This document shows positions 21,006 through 29,718 of a stretch of 40,455 bases of DNA, piece by piece. Under the pieces are notes generated by a model, which did no database searches, had not been told where the DNA came from, and worked only from the letters and a program-made list of their open reading frames with translations. Source of the stretch: Desulfuromonadaceae bacterium (lineage in GTDB: Bacteria; Desulfobacterota; Desulfuromonadia; Geobacterales; Pseudopelobacteraceae). The DNA lies in assembly GCA_028683435.1 (NCBI GenBank), contig JAQUIG010000026.1, forward strand, positions 1 to 40,455, written 5' to 3'. Positions within the stretch are counted from its first letter, which is position 1; every line of letters begins with the position of its first letter. The position numbers were made by a program, and so were the translations under genes.

Positions 21006-21236
21006 ATGATCTGCCGCTATTTCAAAGTCGCCCACCGCGACATGGTCTTTCTCAAATTTATCCTGGAGGCGTACGAGGGGATGAACGTTATGAGCACCGT
21101 CGATAACCGTGCCGGTATCATCCGCATCGCCATTATGCCTGGTTTCGTTGATGATATGGATGGGGTGTTGGCCGATTTGGGGCGTCAGGTGGTCATGGAA
21201 CCGGCCTTGTGGCATGATGAAACCTGTGTGTTCTGA
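21006..21236 (+). CDS. DUF4911-type small protein
   Basis: A 76-residue protein starting MICRYFKVAHRDMVFLKFIL and continuing EAYEGMNVMSTVDNRAGIIR, which matches my recollection of the DUF4911 family found in Geobacter-type bacteria (function unknown). The ATG at 21006 has AGGAGA about 10 bases upstream; in-frame ATGs at 20949 and 20985 would add residues that do not look family-like. There is no signal peptide. It lies 127 bases after the ATPase gene and converges on the DUF4080 radical SAM gene with a 30-base gap that holds no obvious terminator. Confidence 0.7.
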   Translation: MICRYFKVAHRDMVFLKFILEAYEGMNVMSTVDNRAGIIRIAIMPGFVDDMDGVLADLGRQVVMEPALWHDETCVF

Positions 21237-21266
21237 TCTTGATTTTATACGCCACTGGCGGCCTGC

Positions 21267-22970
21267 CTAAGCTGTTAGCACCTGCAGGCCGCGCCCTGCA
21301 CCCGATACATAGACAAACGTCATAACGGTTGGTTCACCGCTCTCCTGTTCGATTCGATAATCACATCCGAATTCATGGCGGAAAGCCTTGACTCTGCTGT
21401 CAGGGGGCAGTTCCAGATCGTCCGGGAGGTCTCGAAGCGCGGGCCAGGAGCAGTTACCCTGCTGTCCAGTTGCGAAGGAGGGGAGTTTGCCCATCAGCGG
21501 CATCTCGATACGGCAGTAATCAAAAAAGAGGGCGTCATGCAGAGTCGCTCTGAAGTCTGGATCCGGCAGTGGTTCTGCAAGGCGCGCAAAAAGCTCGAAA
21601 ACTCTGCGGCAGGAGAGACTGGAGAGATTTTCATTGCCGGCTCGTCGTGCCATCTGGTCAAGAATACCGGAGAAGGGAGTGCGGCGTTGCAGTAACCGGA
21701 AAGCGGCCGCAAAGCCGCCATGCTTGTGGAACAGGTCGAGCAGGCGCCCGATCGTCTCGATGCGGCAGATGTCATCAAAGGAAAGCCACGGGTTACGCAG
21801 GATCGTGTAGGGGGGGAATTCGGAAAAGGCATACCCTTCGCGAACTGCAATCGCACGCATCGGGGCGCCTTTGAGCATCTTGAGCGGTTCAATCTGGATC
21901 ATACCCGGCTTCAGGCCGGAAATTGCTTGCAGGGAGTTCAGGAAACCGGTGTAATTTTCCCCTGGCAGGCCAGCCACCAGGTCAAGGTGCAATTCAATGG
22001 CTGTTTCGGCCCCGAGCCGCACCACATTGGCGAAGATCCTGGACAGGTCAGCTGTTCTTCCGACCTGTTCAAGGGTTGATGCCGACGACGACTGGACCCC
22101 GATTTCAAAGCGGAAGGTGTTCTCCGGGACTCTCGCCAAAATTTTCAGATTGTTTTCAGTCAGCAGGTCCGCGGAAATTTCAAAGTGAAAGTGACTGCTG
22201 CGGTTATGTTCCAGGATGAACTCCCAAATCGCATCAGCCCTCCCTGCATTGTAATTAAAAGTGCGGTCTACCAGCTTGATCTGTGCTACGCCTCTGTTCA
22301 TGAGAAATAGAAGATCTTTTTTTATCCTCTCCATGCTGAATGTTCGTACCGCTCCCTCAACTGATGAAAGGCAGAAAGCGCAGGAGAAGGGGCAGCCGCG
22401 CGAGGTTTCGTAATAGAGCAGCGGCTTTGAAAAATCCACCAGTCCGGCTTCAAAGGGTGAAGGGAGAGTGTCCAGTCCCAGGTTTTTTCTGCTGAGCGGT
22501 CCTGAAGCTGTATCGCTGCCGTCGCGAAAAAACAGGTTGTCGATCTCTGCCAGGCTCTCTTGCAACAGAGGGGGGGGCGCCTCTGCCAGCGTCTCAAGCA
22601 GCCGCCTGAAAGTCTCTTCCCCTTCACCCTTGATCACAAAGTCGATCGCAAGGTTATCGTGCATAAGGTCGAATATCCCGAAGGAGACCTCCGGTCCCCC
22701 CAGAACGATGCGGGTATGTGGAGATACCTTCTTGAGGTCGGAAACGATCCGCAGGGTCTCTTCGATATTCCAGATATAACAGGAGAAGGCGACCAGATCG
22801 GCCGCTTCGGCCATGACGAGTCTCAGGATCTGCTCGCGAGGTTCGTTGACGGTCCATTCGCGGATCGCCAACTCGACCTCCGGGAGGTCTTGACAGTACA
22901 CGGCAAGGCAGGGGAGCGCCAGTGACGCATGAGAGTATTTGGCGTGCAGGGTTGTGAGAAGTATTTTCAT
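21267..22970 (-). CDS. B12-binding-domain radical SAM protein (DUF4080 C-terminus)
   Basis: A 567-residue protein. Residues 1-125 form a cobalamin-binding-like Rossmann domain (KILLTTLHAKYSHASLALP, then GGPEVSFGIFDLM), though without the DxHxxG motif. The radical SAM cluster is C193, C197 and C200 (TSRGCPFSCAFCLSS), followed by the barrel (FRFEIGVQSSSASTLEQVG, LDLVAGLPGENYTGFL) and a C-terminal region of the DUF4080 kind. The reaction is unknown; relatives modify small molecules or RNA. The ATG at 22970 is used because the fold begins there; the open frame further upstream overlaps serS and is spurious. No strong ribosome site is visible. It is divergent from serS with a 120-base gap. Confidence 0.83.
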   Translation of the reverse strand: MKILLTTLHAKYSHASLALPCLAVYCQDLPEVELAIREWTVNEPREQILRLVMAEAADLVAFSCYIWNIEETLRIVSDLKKVSPHTRIVLGGPEVSFGIFDLMHDNLAIDFVIKGEGEETFRRLLETLAEAPPPLLQESLAEIDNLFFRDGSDTASGPLSRKNLGLDTLPSPFEAGLVDFSKPLLYYETSRGCPFSCAFCLSSVEGAVRTFSMERIKKDLLFLMNRGVAQIKLVDRTFNYNAGRADAIWEFILEHNRSSHFHFEISADLLTENNLKILARVPENTFRFEIGVQSSSASTLEQVGRTADLSRIFANVVRLGAETAIELHLDLVAGLPGENYTGFLNSLQAISGLKPGMIQIEPLKMLKGAPMRAIAVREGYAFSEFPPYTILRNPWLSFDDICRIETIGRLLDLFHKHGGFAAAFRLLQRRTPFSGILDQMARRAGNENLSSLSCRRVFELFARLAEPLPDPDFRATLHDALFFDYCRIEMPLMGKLPSFATGQQGNCSWPALRDLPDDLELPPDSRVKAFRHEFGCDYRIEQESGEPTVMTFVYVSGAGRGLQVLTA

Positions 22971-23024
22971 GTCAGTATGGTCTCGGGATGCTGTTAGATA
23001 TTGATTTAGCAGGGCTCTTTTGCA

Positions 23025-23053
23025 TTGACGTATAACGACGCAAGTGTTACTAA
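23025..23053 (+). promoter_or_regulatory. Candidate promoter of serS
   Basis: TTGACG at 23025-23030, 17-base spacer, TACTAA at 23048-23053; start near 23060, about 30 bases before the serS ATG. The -10 is weak. Confidence 0.4.
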
Positions 23054-23078
23054 ATACACGCTTACTATCTAAAAATAA

Positions 23079-24362
<1,284 letters not shown>

Positions 24363-24422
24363 GTCCCCGGTTTGTACCGTGTCCACCAGTTCTTAATAAA
24401 AACCGAGGCTGCAAGGGGTACT

Positions 24423-24911
24423 ATGTTTGGTAAAAAGAATGCATTATTGCTGGCCGAAGCGGCGGCCAAAATAAAACAGCAGCAGGATAAGCTTGATTGG
24501 TATCAACAGCACTACGAAAAGCAGCAGGTCTACATCGAAGAGTTGTATGATGTTGTCGGCGACCTTTCCCGCCAGATGGGTATGGTGCTTAAAAGCGAGA
24601 ATATGGAGCGTATTCACGCAAGCCCCTTTCTGGAAGACAACAGCAATTTTTTTCTGGATTTATGTCTGCTGTTCAGTACGAGGTTCAAGAAGGGCAGGAA
24701 TGTTACCTGCTATTATGGTAAGGAATTTGAGGAATTACGGCGTAAATTCGAGGACCGTGATTTCAAGAACAGTAAAATTATATTCCTTACTGAGCGTCTC
24801 TCTTTAGACGACTTGCGTACCCTGTTAAGGGTTGGCCTCTGGAGAAAATCGGTTAAAGATGCCCTGCAAACAATAAGAAGTGAGAGAAAGCTTGAAACAA
24901 ATCAGCCGTAA
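24423..24911 (+). CDS. Coiled-coil protein of unknown function
   Basis: A 162-residue protein I do not recognise. The ATG at 24423 follows AAGGGGTACT; the open frame starts a little earlier, but without a ribosome site. Residues about 8-60 form a predicted helix rich in Q, K and E (LAEAAAKIKQQQDKLDWYQQ, then HYEKQQVYIEELYDVVGDLS). The rest is mixed (CLLFSTRFKKGRNVTCYYGK, then FEELRRKFEDRD) with hydrophobic and basic patches. There is no signal peptide or membrane segment. It lies 60 bases after serS and may be read from the same promoter; no function can be assigned. Confidence 0.65.
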   Translation: MFGKKNALLLAEAAAKIKQQQDKLDWYQQHYEKQQVYIEELYDVVGDLSRQMGMVLKSENMERIHASPFLEDNSNFFLDLCLLFSTRFKKGRNVTCYYGKEFEELRRKFEDRDFKNSKIIFLTERLSLDDLRTLLRVGLWRKSVKDALQTIRSERKLETNQP

Positions 24912-24945
24912 GTTGATACAACATATGACCGGTGGCGGTTACCAT

Positions 24946-24974
24946 TTGAAAATCTGAAATAGGTGTGCTATAAG
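24946..24974 (+). promoter_or_regulatory. Promoter of tRNA-Ser
   Basis: TTGAAA at 24946-24951, 17-base spacer, TATAAG at 24969-24974. The start point near 24981 is about 11 bases upstream of the mature tRNA. Confidence 0.75.
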
Positions 24975-24991
24975 ATCACTTGTATGACAAC

Positions 24992-25079
24992 GGAGAGGTG
25001 GCCGAGTGGTTTAAGGCAGCGGTCTTGAAAACCGCCGAAGGTAACACTTCCGTGAGTTCGAATCTCACCTTCTCCGCCA
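24992..25079 (+). tRNA. tRNA-Ser (anticodon UGA), CCA encoded
   Basis: An 88-base tRNA. The acceptor stem GGAGAGG (24992-24998) pairs with CTTCTCC (25069-25075) with one G-U pair; discriminator G25076 is followed by an encoded CCA. The anticodon stem GCGGT/ACCGC holds the loop CTTGAAA with anticodon TGA at 25026-25028, which reads UCA and other UCN codons. The T-arm has GTTCGAATC, and there is a long variable arm as expected for tRNA-Ser. It has its own promoter and terminator. Confidence 0.98.
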
Positions 25080-25092
25080 TAAAACAGATACC

Positions 25093-25128
25093 GGCGGTTG
25101 GCGATTCTATACGCTGACCGCCTTTTTT
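25093..25128 (+). terminator. Terminator after tRNA-Ser
   Basis: Stem GGCGGT/ACCGCC with an inner GCG/CGC extension, followed by six T's, 14 bases after the tRNA. Confidence 0.9.
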
Positions 25129-25150
25129 ATTAGTGGAGAGAAAACTGATT

Positions 25151-25354
25151 ATGCAGATAACAACGCCGTACATAAAACTGGACTGTCTCCTGAAAGCGGA
25201 AAATGCGGTTTCTTCCGGTGGTGAGGCAAAGGCAATGATCGCCGAGGGGTACATTTCGGTGAATGGCAAAGTGGAACTCCGCCGTGGACGCAAGCTGTAT
25301 CCGGGAGACATGGTTGTATACGGGAGAAGAAAGTTCATGGTTGAAGCAGCGTAA
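25151..25354 (+). CDS. Small S4-domain RNA-binding protein
   Basis: A 67-residue protein consisting of a single S4 RNA-binding domain of the YbcJ/YaaA type: YIKLDCLLKAENAVSSGGEA, then KAMIAEGYISVNGKVELRRG, then RKLYPGDMVVYGRRKFMV. This compact domain binds structured RNA, often rRNA or tRNA; the target here is unknown. The ATG at 25151 is used; GGAGAG lies about 11 bases upstream, so the in-frame GTG at 25133 remains possible but would bring in the ribosome site itself. It follows the tRNA terminator directly and may have a separate promoter not visible to me. Confidence 0.85.
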   Translation: MQITTPYIKLDCLLKAENAVSSGGEAKAMIAEGYISVNGKVELRRGRKLYPGDMVVYGRRKFMVEAA

Positions 25355-25420
25355 AAGATGACTGGCTATGGCTATCTGAAGTGCTCCGCTTGACTCAGGT
25401 AGCAGTAGGGCTCAAATAAT

Positions 25421-25450
25421 TTGACTTATCCCGTTGTTTGAAATTAGAAT
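25421..25450 (+). promoter_or_regulatory. Candidate promoter of hemE
   Basis: TTGACT at 25421-25426, 18-base spacer, TAGAAT at 25445-25450; start near 25457, about 50 bases before the ATG. Confidence 0.55.
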
Positions 25451-25505
25451 ATGGCTCTTATTTGTACCAATTTACAGGCTTTTATGAATTGTCGAGGAGA
25501 ATACA

Positions 25506-26528
25506 ATGAATATGAGATTTCTTGATGCCTGTTGGGGCAAGCCGGTTGACCGGACTCCCGTGTGGCTTATGCGTCAGGCCGGTCGCTACCTTCCGGAATA
25601 CCGGGCGATTCGCTCCAAGTGTACGTTTCTTGAATTATGTAAAACCCCTGAGCTTGCCGCTGAAGTTTCCATTCAACCGGTCGAAATTCTGGGGGTGGAT
25701 GCCGCAATTATGTTCTCTGACATCCTGACACCGGTTGAGCCGATGGGGATGAAGCTTGATTTCGTTCCGGGACCGGTATTTGAGAACCCGATACGCAGTA
25801 TGAAGGATGTCGAAAAACTGCGCATACCGGAGATGGAACAGGATGTCCCATACGTCCTTGAAACCATTAAAATACTGCGTCGTGAACTGGCCGGAAAAGT
25901 GCCGCTGATCGGTTTTGGCGGTGCACCGTTTACGCTGGCGTGCTACATGGTTGAGGGGAAAGGCTCCAAGGATTTTGCCGAGATCAAGCGGATGATGTAC
26001 GGTGCTCCTGATGTCTACGCCGCCCTGATGGAGAAGGTTACAACAATGGATATGGAGTATCTGAATGCCCAGATCAAGGCGGGCGCTCAGGCAATCCAGA
26101 TCTTTGATACCTGGGGAGGGGTGCTGTCACCATCTGACTACGCCAGTTATGTTCTCCCCTACACAACCCGCCTGATTAACGGCCTTGATCGCCAGAACAT
26201 TCCGGTCATCCATTTTGTAAAAGGCTCCGGAAGTATGCTTGATACCGTGAAACTGGCCGGTGGTGATGTCATGGGTCTGGACTGGCACGTCAATCTTGGT
26301 CATGCGCGCGATATCATCGGTCCGCAGATGGCTGTTCAGGGTAATCTGGATCCGACCGTGCTGTTTGCGCCCAAAACGTTCATTGAGTCCGAAGTAGCGC
26401 GGGTGTTGGCTGAAAATGCCGGGCGTCCGGGTCATATCTTTAATCTTGGTCACGGCATCATGCCATCAGCATCTCCGGAAAACGCCAAGTTTATGGTGGA
26501 TTGCGTGCATCGGTTGTCACAAAAATAG
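25506..26528 (+). CDS. hemE: Uroporphyrinogen decarboxylase
   Basis: A 340-residue cytosolic enzyme that removes four carboxyl groups from uroporphyrinogen III to give coproporphyrinogen III, on the haem branch after the split from B12 synthesis. The N-terminal signature PVWLMRQAGRYLPEYR and the second signature GFGGAPFTLACYMVEGKG are both present, and ILTPVEPMGMKLDF and FNLGHGIMPSASPEN complete the family pattern. GAGGAGAA precedes the ATG. Haem is heavily used by cytochrome-rich bacteria. A glyoxalase-fold gene follows after 13 bases. Confidence 0.98.
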   Translation: MNMRFLDACWGKPVDRTPVWLMRQAGRYLPEYRAIRSKCTFLELCKTPELAAEVSIQPVEILGVDAAIMFSDILTPVEPMGMKLDFVPGPVFENPIRSMKDVEKLRIPEMEQDVPYVLETIKILRRELAGKVPLIGFGGAPFTLACYMVEGKGSKDFAEIKRMMYGAPDVYAALMEKVTTMDMEYLNAQIKAGAQAIQIFDTWGGVLSPSDYASYVLPYTTRLINGLDRQNIPVIHFVKGSGSMLDTVKLAGGDVMGLDWHVNLGHARDIIGPQMAVQGNLDPTVLFAPKTFIESEVARVLAENAGRPGHIFNLGHGIMPSASPENAKFMVDCVHRLSQK

Positions 26529-26541
26529 CTGCGAGGTCTGT

Positions 26542-26895
26542 ATGTCCATCACCCTTAAAAATGTTGTCGTTTTCGTCACCGACCTCGCAAAAGCCAAGAC
26601 CTTTTACGTTGATCTTCTCGGCTTGCCGGTTGCCGGTCAGAGTGAGATGCTGATCGAGTTCTTCCCCGGGGTAGCCACAACGCTTGGTGTTTCCCTGGCG
26701 CTGCATGAAGATTCCCGCAGTCTGGTTGGAAGACACACCGGCATCACTCTTAAGGTAGAAAAGATTGTCGCACTCTGTGAAACACTGAAAAACGGCGGTG
26801 TGCATTTCGTGGAACCGCTGGAGTCCAGTCCTTGGGGCAAGATGGCGGTTGTGCAGGATTTTGACGGCAATATGATTGCCCTGGTGGATCGCTAG
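26542..26895 (+). CDS. VOC/glyoxalase-fold protein
   Basis: A 117-residue single VOC-fold protein (SITLKNVVVFVTDLAKAKTF, then YVDLLGLPVAGQSEML), ending WGKMAVVQDFDGNMIALVDR, the usual glyoxalase/bleomycin-resistance C-terminal strand with a possible metal-binding Glu or Asp. Substrate unknown. The start ATG at 26542 has GCGAGGTCT upstream; the longer frame overlaps hemE and is rejected. It is 13 bases from hemE and probably co-transcribed; no functional link to haem synthesis is implied. Confidence 0.75.
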   Translation: MSITLKNVVVFVTDLAKAKTFYVDLLGLPVAGQSEMLIEFFPGVATTLGVSLALHEDSRSLVGRHTGITLKVEKIVALCETLKNGGVHFVEPLESSPWGKMAVVQDFDGNMIALVDR

Positions 26896-26975
26896 GTGAA
26901 GGCTCTCATCCGTGAACTGCCGGATCAGGTCTCTGCCGAAGCAAGGCGGAACTTGAGATTGCGGAGTTTGAGCGA

Positions 26976-27581
26976 TTGATTGATCTGTGTGGCCGCACCC
27001 TTGCGTCGTTTCTTGTTTTTTGGGTTCTGAGCTCGACCGGTTCCGTCGTGTTCGCTGCGACTCCTCTACGAATGCGGCCTTATACAGGGATTGGCGTGGT
27101 CGTTTTTCGGCAGGCAGACAATTCTCAAAAGAACCTGCATCTGCAGTTATACAAAAAACCGGGCCTTTCACGGGTTGGAGTGCTGAATCGTCCCAGATTA
27201 TCCGGCAATGAATGGATCTTTGGTTTGCAGGAGGGGCATTCAACGCTGGTTGTTTCTGCCCGTAAAGGTGACTGGCTGCGGATATATTACGATGATGCCG
27301 GCCGGGAAGCATGGATTGACCCACTGAATAATGGACGTTTTCAATCGTGGGAAGAGTATCTGAAACGGCAGACCGGCCGGTTGCTTCCCGGTCTGCAGCC
27401 GAAATATTACCAGATGCAGCAGCCTGGTGGGAGGGCGTTCGCTACAATGTCTCCAAAACAGGTATTCAAGGTTTTAAAACTTGAGAATGAGTGGGGAATG
27501 GTGCTGACCGACCAAGCGCAGATCGGATGGCTGCGCTGGCGTGATGAGGACGGCAGGCTTTTGATGGGGATCAATCCTTGA
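26976..27581 (+). CDS. Exported protein with SH3-like repeats, function unknown
   Basis: A 201-residue protein. The N terminus has a signal-peptide-like stretch (TLASFLVFWVLSSTGSVVFA, cleavage after FAA near residue 28). The body looks like bacterial SH3 domains: LHLQLYKKPGLSRVGVLN, then VVSARKGDWLRIYYDDAGRE, then a second copy ending VLKLENEWGMVLTDQAQIGW. Such proteins often bind cell-wall glycans. No ATG lies in the frame before the signal peptide; TTG at 26976 with GCGGAG about 11 bases upstream is the best start. It follows the VOC gene by 80 bases. Confidence 0.6.
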   Translation: MIDLCGRTLASFLVFWVLSSTGSVVFAATPLRMRPYTGIGVVVFRQADNSQKNLHLQLYKKPGLSRVGVLNRPRLSGNEWIFGLQEGHSTLVVSARKGDWLRIYYDDAGREAWIDPLNNGRFQSWEEYLKRQTGRLLPGLQPKYYQMQQPGGRAFATMSPKQVFKVLKLENEWGMVLTDQAQIGWLRWRDEDGRLLMGINP

Positions 27582-27608
27582 CATGTCTTTACAATGCCGC
27601 AAAAACCA

Positions 27609-27637
27609 TTGACGTCCCCGCATCGGTATGATATTGA
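27609..27637 (+). promoter_or_regulatory. Candidate promoter of the Ala-leader and aminotransferase
   Basis: TTGACG at 27609-27614, 17-base spacer, TATTGA at 27632-27637; an alternative -10, TATGAT at 27627-27632, is closer to consensus but only 12 bases away. Either start point (about 27640-27645) is at or just before the leader ATG, so the leader mRNA would have almost no 5' untranslated region. Confidence 0.4.
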
Positions 27638-27645
27638 CACCCATT

Positions 27646-27729
27646 ATGATGATCATGCTTACAGCAACAGCAGAACGAGCTATTATCGCCGCGGCGCGTA
27701 ATGCCGCAGCTCTGCCTGTTGCCCGCTGA
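27646..27729 (+). CDS. Ala-rich leader peptide of a predicted attenuator
   Basis: A 27-codon ORF, MMIMLTATAERAIIAAARNA then AALPVAR and TGA. Ten of 27 codons are Ala (GCA, GCT, GCC and GCG are all used), with two Ala triplets at codons 15-17 and 20-22. It ends 29 bases before a strong terminator (27759-27788), upstream of an alanine-type aminotransferase. Such repeats of one amino acid before a terminator are typical of leader peptides in ribosome-mediated attenuation. No clear ribosome site precedes it; the promoter position suggests leaderless initiation, and codons 2 or 4 (also ATG) are alternative starts. Expression is inferred. Confidence 0.55.
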   Translation: MMIMLTATAERAIIAAARNAAALPVAR

Positions 27730-27774
27730 TTATCGCTCCACTTCAAAAGATAATCGCAAGCCGTGGGCAGGAGC
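27709..27774 (+). promoter_or_regulatory. Alternative pairings that would prevent the attenuator terminator
   Basis: TGCCCGC (27720-27726, the last leader codons) can pair with GTGGGCA (27763-27769, 5' arm of the terminator), 7 pairs with one G-U. GCTCTGCC (27709-27716) can pair with 27766-27774, 8 pairs with one bulged G. A ribosome at the stop codon would hide these segments; one stalled on the first Ala triplet would leave them free. A separate hairpin, GATTATC/GATAATC (27728-27734 and 27749-27755), lies between. Confidence 0.45.
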
Positions 27775-27788
27775 CCGCGGCTTTTTTT
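27759..27788 (+). terminator. Attenuator terminator before the aminotransferase
   Basis: Stem AGCCGTGGGC/GCCCGCGGCT (10 pairs, one T-G) with loop AGGA, followed by seven T's. It stands 56 bases before the aminotransferase start and 29 bases after the leader ORF stop. Confidence 0.85.
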
Positions 27789-27844
27789 ATTGGATGCGGT
27801 CTGGCAGATAATTGATGCATATAAACCATACAGGGAGAACATGG

Positions 27845-29149
27845 ATGAGAATTGAACTGGTAGCGCCAGGAACCGGCGAGTTGACGTATGAAATCAGAAA
27901 TATCGTCAATGTGGCAGAGAAGCTCCAGAAACATGGTGTCAAGATCAACTGGGAAAACATTGGGGACCCGATTGTCAAGGGTGAAAACATTCCGGAGTGG
28001 ATGAAGGAGGTTGTCGCCAGAGCCGCAATGGACAACCGTACCTGGGGCTATTGCCATACCCGCGGTGTGCTTGAAACCCGTGAATTTATCTGCGAAAAGA
28101 CCAATAGTCGCGGCGGTGCTCAGATTACTCCTGATGATATCATTTTTTTTAACGGGCTTGGAGACGCCATTGCCAAAATCTACGGTTGCCTGCGTCCGGA
28201 GGCGCGGGTGCTTATGCCGTCGCCATCCTACACCACCCACACTCTGGGTGAGATTGGCCATGCCCACTCTGCTCCTTCGCTGTTTTGCCTCAAGCCGGAT
28301 AACAACTGGTACCCGGATATGGAGGATCTGCGCAATCATGTCCGCTACAATCCGAATATCTGCGCGATCATGCTCATCAACCCGGATAATCCGACCGGTA
28401 TGGTCTACACCAGGGAGCTGTTGCAGGAGATCGTTGCGGTAGCCCGTGAGTACGACCTGTTCATCATCGCCGATGAGGTTTACATCAATATCGTGTATAA
28501 CGGTGAAAACACGGTGCCGATCAGTGATGTGATCGGCGATGTCCCAGCTATTTCACTGAAAGGGATATCGAAGGAGTTCCCGTGGCCAGGGTCACGCTGC
28601 GGCTGGATTGAAGTGTATAACGGCGAGAAAGACGAACGCTTCAAGAAATATATCAACCTGATACTTACCGCCAAGATGAACGAGGTCTGTTCTACAACTC
28701 TTCCGCAGACAGTCATCCCCGAAATCGTCAGCCATCCCGAATATGCCGCGTACCTAGTGGAGCGCATCGCCAGTTACGAGCGGATGAGTAACATTACGTA
28801 TGATTGTCTCAGCCAGGTTCCTGAGCTGCAGGTGAATCGTACCAACGGCGCTTTTTACATGGCCGTGGCATTCAAGGATGGTTTGCTGAACAACCGGCAG
28901 TCGCTTCCGATCGCCAACCATGAGGTCAGGGAACTCGTTGATGGTCTGGTCAATCAGCCGGGAGTCTCTCCCGATAAGCGCTTCGTCTATCAGATACTGG
29001 CAGCAACCGGCATCTGCACGGTGCCGCTTTCTTCGTTCTCGACACCGCTGCAGGGGTTCCGTGTGACCCTGCTTGAGAAAGACGAGAATGAGTGCCGCCG
29101 TATTTACCGCACACTGGCGGAGAAAATTGGTGAATATCTGAATTCCTGA
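27845..29149 (+). CDS. Alanine-type (glutamate-pyruvate) aminotransferase, class I/II PLP enzyme
   Basis: A 434-residue pyridoxal-phosphate enzyme. The order of motifs follows E. coli AlaA: YEIRNIVNVAEKLQKHG at the N terminus, NIGDP, GYCHTRGVLETREFI, the INPDNPTGMVYTRELLQEIV segment (substrate and cofactor contacts), FIIADEVYINIVY (PLP-ring Asp and Tyr) and the Schiff-base lysine in SLKGISKEFPWPGSRCGW. AlaA-type enzymes make alanine from pyruvate and glutamate; exact substrates here are inference. The ATG at 27845 has AGGGAGA 6 bases upstream. Expression is likely governed by the Ala-rich leader and terminator upstream, and a bidirectional terminator follows at 29225. Confidence 0.85.
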   Translation: MRIELVAPGTGELTYEIRNIVNVAEKLQKHGVKINWENIGDPIVKGENIPEWMKEVVARAAMDNRTWGYCHTRGVLETREFICEKTNSRGGAQITPDDIIFFNGLGDAIAKIYGCLRPEARVLMPSPSYTTHTLGEIGHAHSAPSLFCLKPDNNWYPDMEDLRNHVRYNPNICAIMLINPDNPTGMVYTRELLQEIVAVAREYDLFIIADEVYINIVYNGENTVPISDVIGDVPAISLKGISKEFPWPGSRCGWIEVYNGEKDERFKKYINLILTAKMNEVCSTTLPQTVIPEIVSHPEYAAYLVERIASYERMSNITYDCLSQVPELQVNRTNGAFYMAVAFKDGLLNNRQSLPIANHEVRELVDGLVNQPGVSPDKRFVYQILAATGICTVPLSSFSTPLQGFRVTLLEKDENECRRIYRTLAEKIGEYLNS

Positions 29150-29224
29150 TGATCGTCGCCAGGCTACAGGAAAAGAAAGTGACAAAGGTCAGCGATAAGG
29201 CACGGATGCCGGCTGACTGGAGTT

Positions 29225-29267
29225 AAAAAACGGGGAGTGAGGCAAGTACCTCTCTCCCCGTTTTTTT
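29225..29267. terminator. Bidirectional terminator between the aminotransferase and tatA
   Basis: Stem ACGGGGAG/CTCCCCGT with an inner GAGG/CCTC. Seven T's follow on the plus strand, and six A's precede it, which give a U-tract for the minus strand. Confidence 0.9.
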
Positions 29268-29289
29268 GTGCAGCAGAATAGCGGTATGA

Positions 29290-29478
29290 TCAGCCCTTTT
29301 TGTCACTATCCTCGCTCTTGGGCTTGATTTCGATCTCGTCCTTGCCATCAGACGCTTTCTTGAAATTACGGATACTTTTACCCAGCGCCCCGCCAATTTC
29401 TGGAAGTTTTCCAGCCCCGAAAACGACCAGAACTATGACCAGTATAATTATCATTTCCGGCATGCCAAAACCAAACAT
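29290..29478 (-). CDS. tatA: Twin-arginine translocase subunit TatA/TatE
   Basis: A 62-residue protein: a short N-terminal segment, one membrane helix ([20 protein letters not shown]), the conserved [20 protein letters not shown] hinge and amphipathic helix, and a charged tail ([18 protein letters not shown]). It forms the pore-like assembly that exports folded proteins with twin-arginine signals. The ATG at 29478 has AAGGAGG upstream; the longer open frame has no ribosome site. It is monocistronic here; no tatB or tatC neighbours. Confidence 0.95.
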   Translation of the reverse strand: MFGFGMPEMIIILVIVLVVFGAGKLPEIGGALGKSIRNFKKASDGKDEIEIKPKSEDSDKKG

Positions 29479-29503
29479 TGTGCCTCCTTCGCAGCAGTTG
29501 TGT

Positions 29504-29531
29504 ATTGTAGGTGGCACTATCTCATTGTCGA
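29504..29531 (-). promoter_or_regulatory. Candidate promoter of tatA
   Basis: Minus strand: TCGACA (29531-29526), 16-base spacer, TACAAT (29509-29504); start near 29497, about 20 bases before the ATG. Confidence 0.55.
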
Positions 29532-29655
29532 AAAAAAAAATCAAGCTCAGTGACGCGTGCATCAGGCCTTCACGTGTGGTAGGTACAATTCTACTATATC
29601 TTGCAAAGCCTTAAAGAACGAATAGTTACCGGCGTGGTTACCGCTTGATGATTTA

Positions 29656-29684
29656 TTGACGCTGTTTTTAACGCATGGTACAAG
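29656..29684 (+). promoter_or_regulatory. Promoter of the DUF3187 gene
   Basis: TTGACG at 29656-29661, 17-base spacer, TACAAG at 29679-29684; start near 29691, about 28 bases before the ATG. Confidence 0.65.
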
Positions 29685-29718
29685 TAATCGTCATATCCGA
29701 TTGGTACGAGGGGGGTGC

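Noticed and set aside
26896-26979. 27-codon GTG-started ORF between the VOC and SH3-like genes
   Set aside because: No ribosome site (it begins at the VOC stop codon) and no amino-acid bias; probably chance.
27841-27855. Five-codon ATG ORF overlapping the aminotransferase start
   Set aside because: Too short to judge; spacing to AGGGAGA is worse than for ATG 27845.
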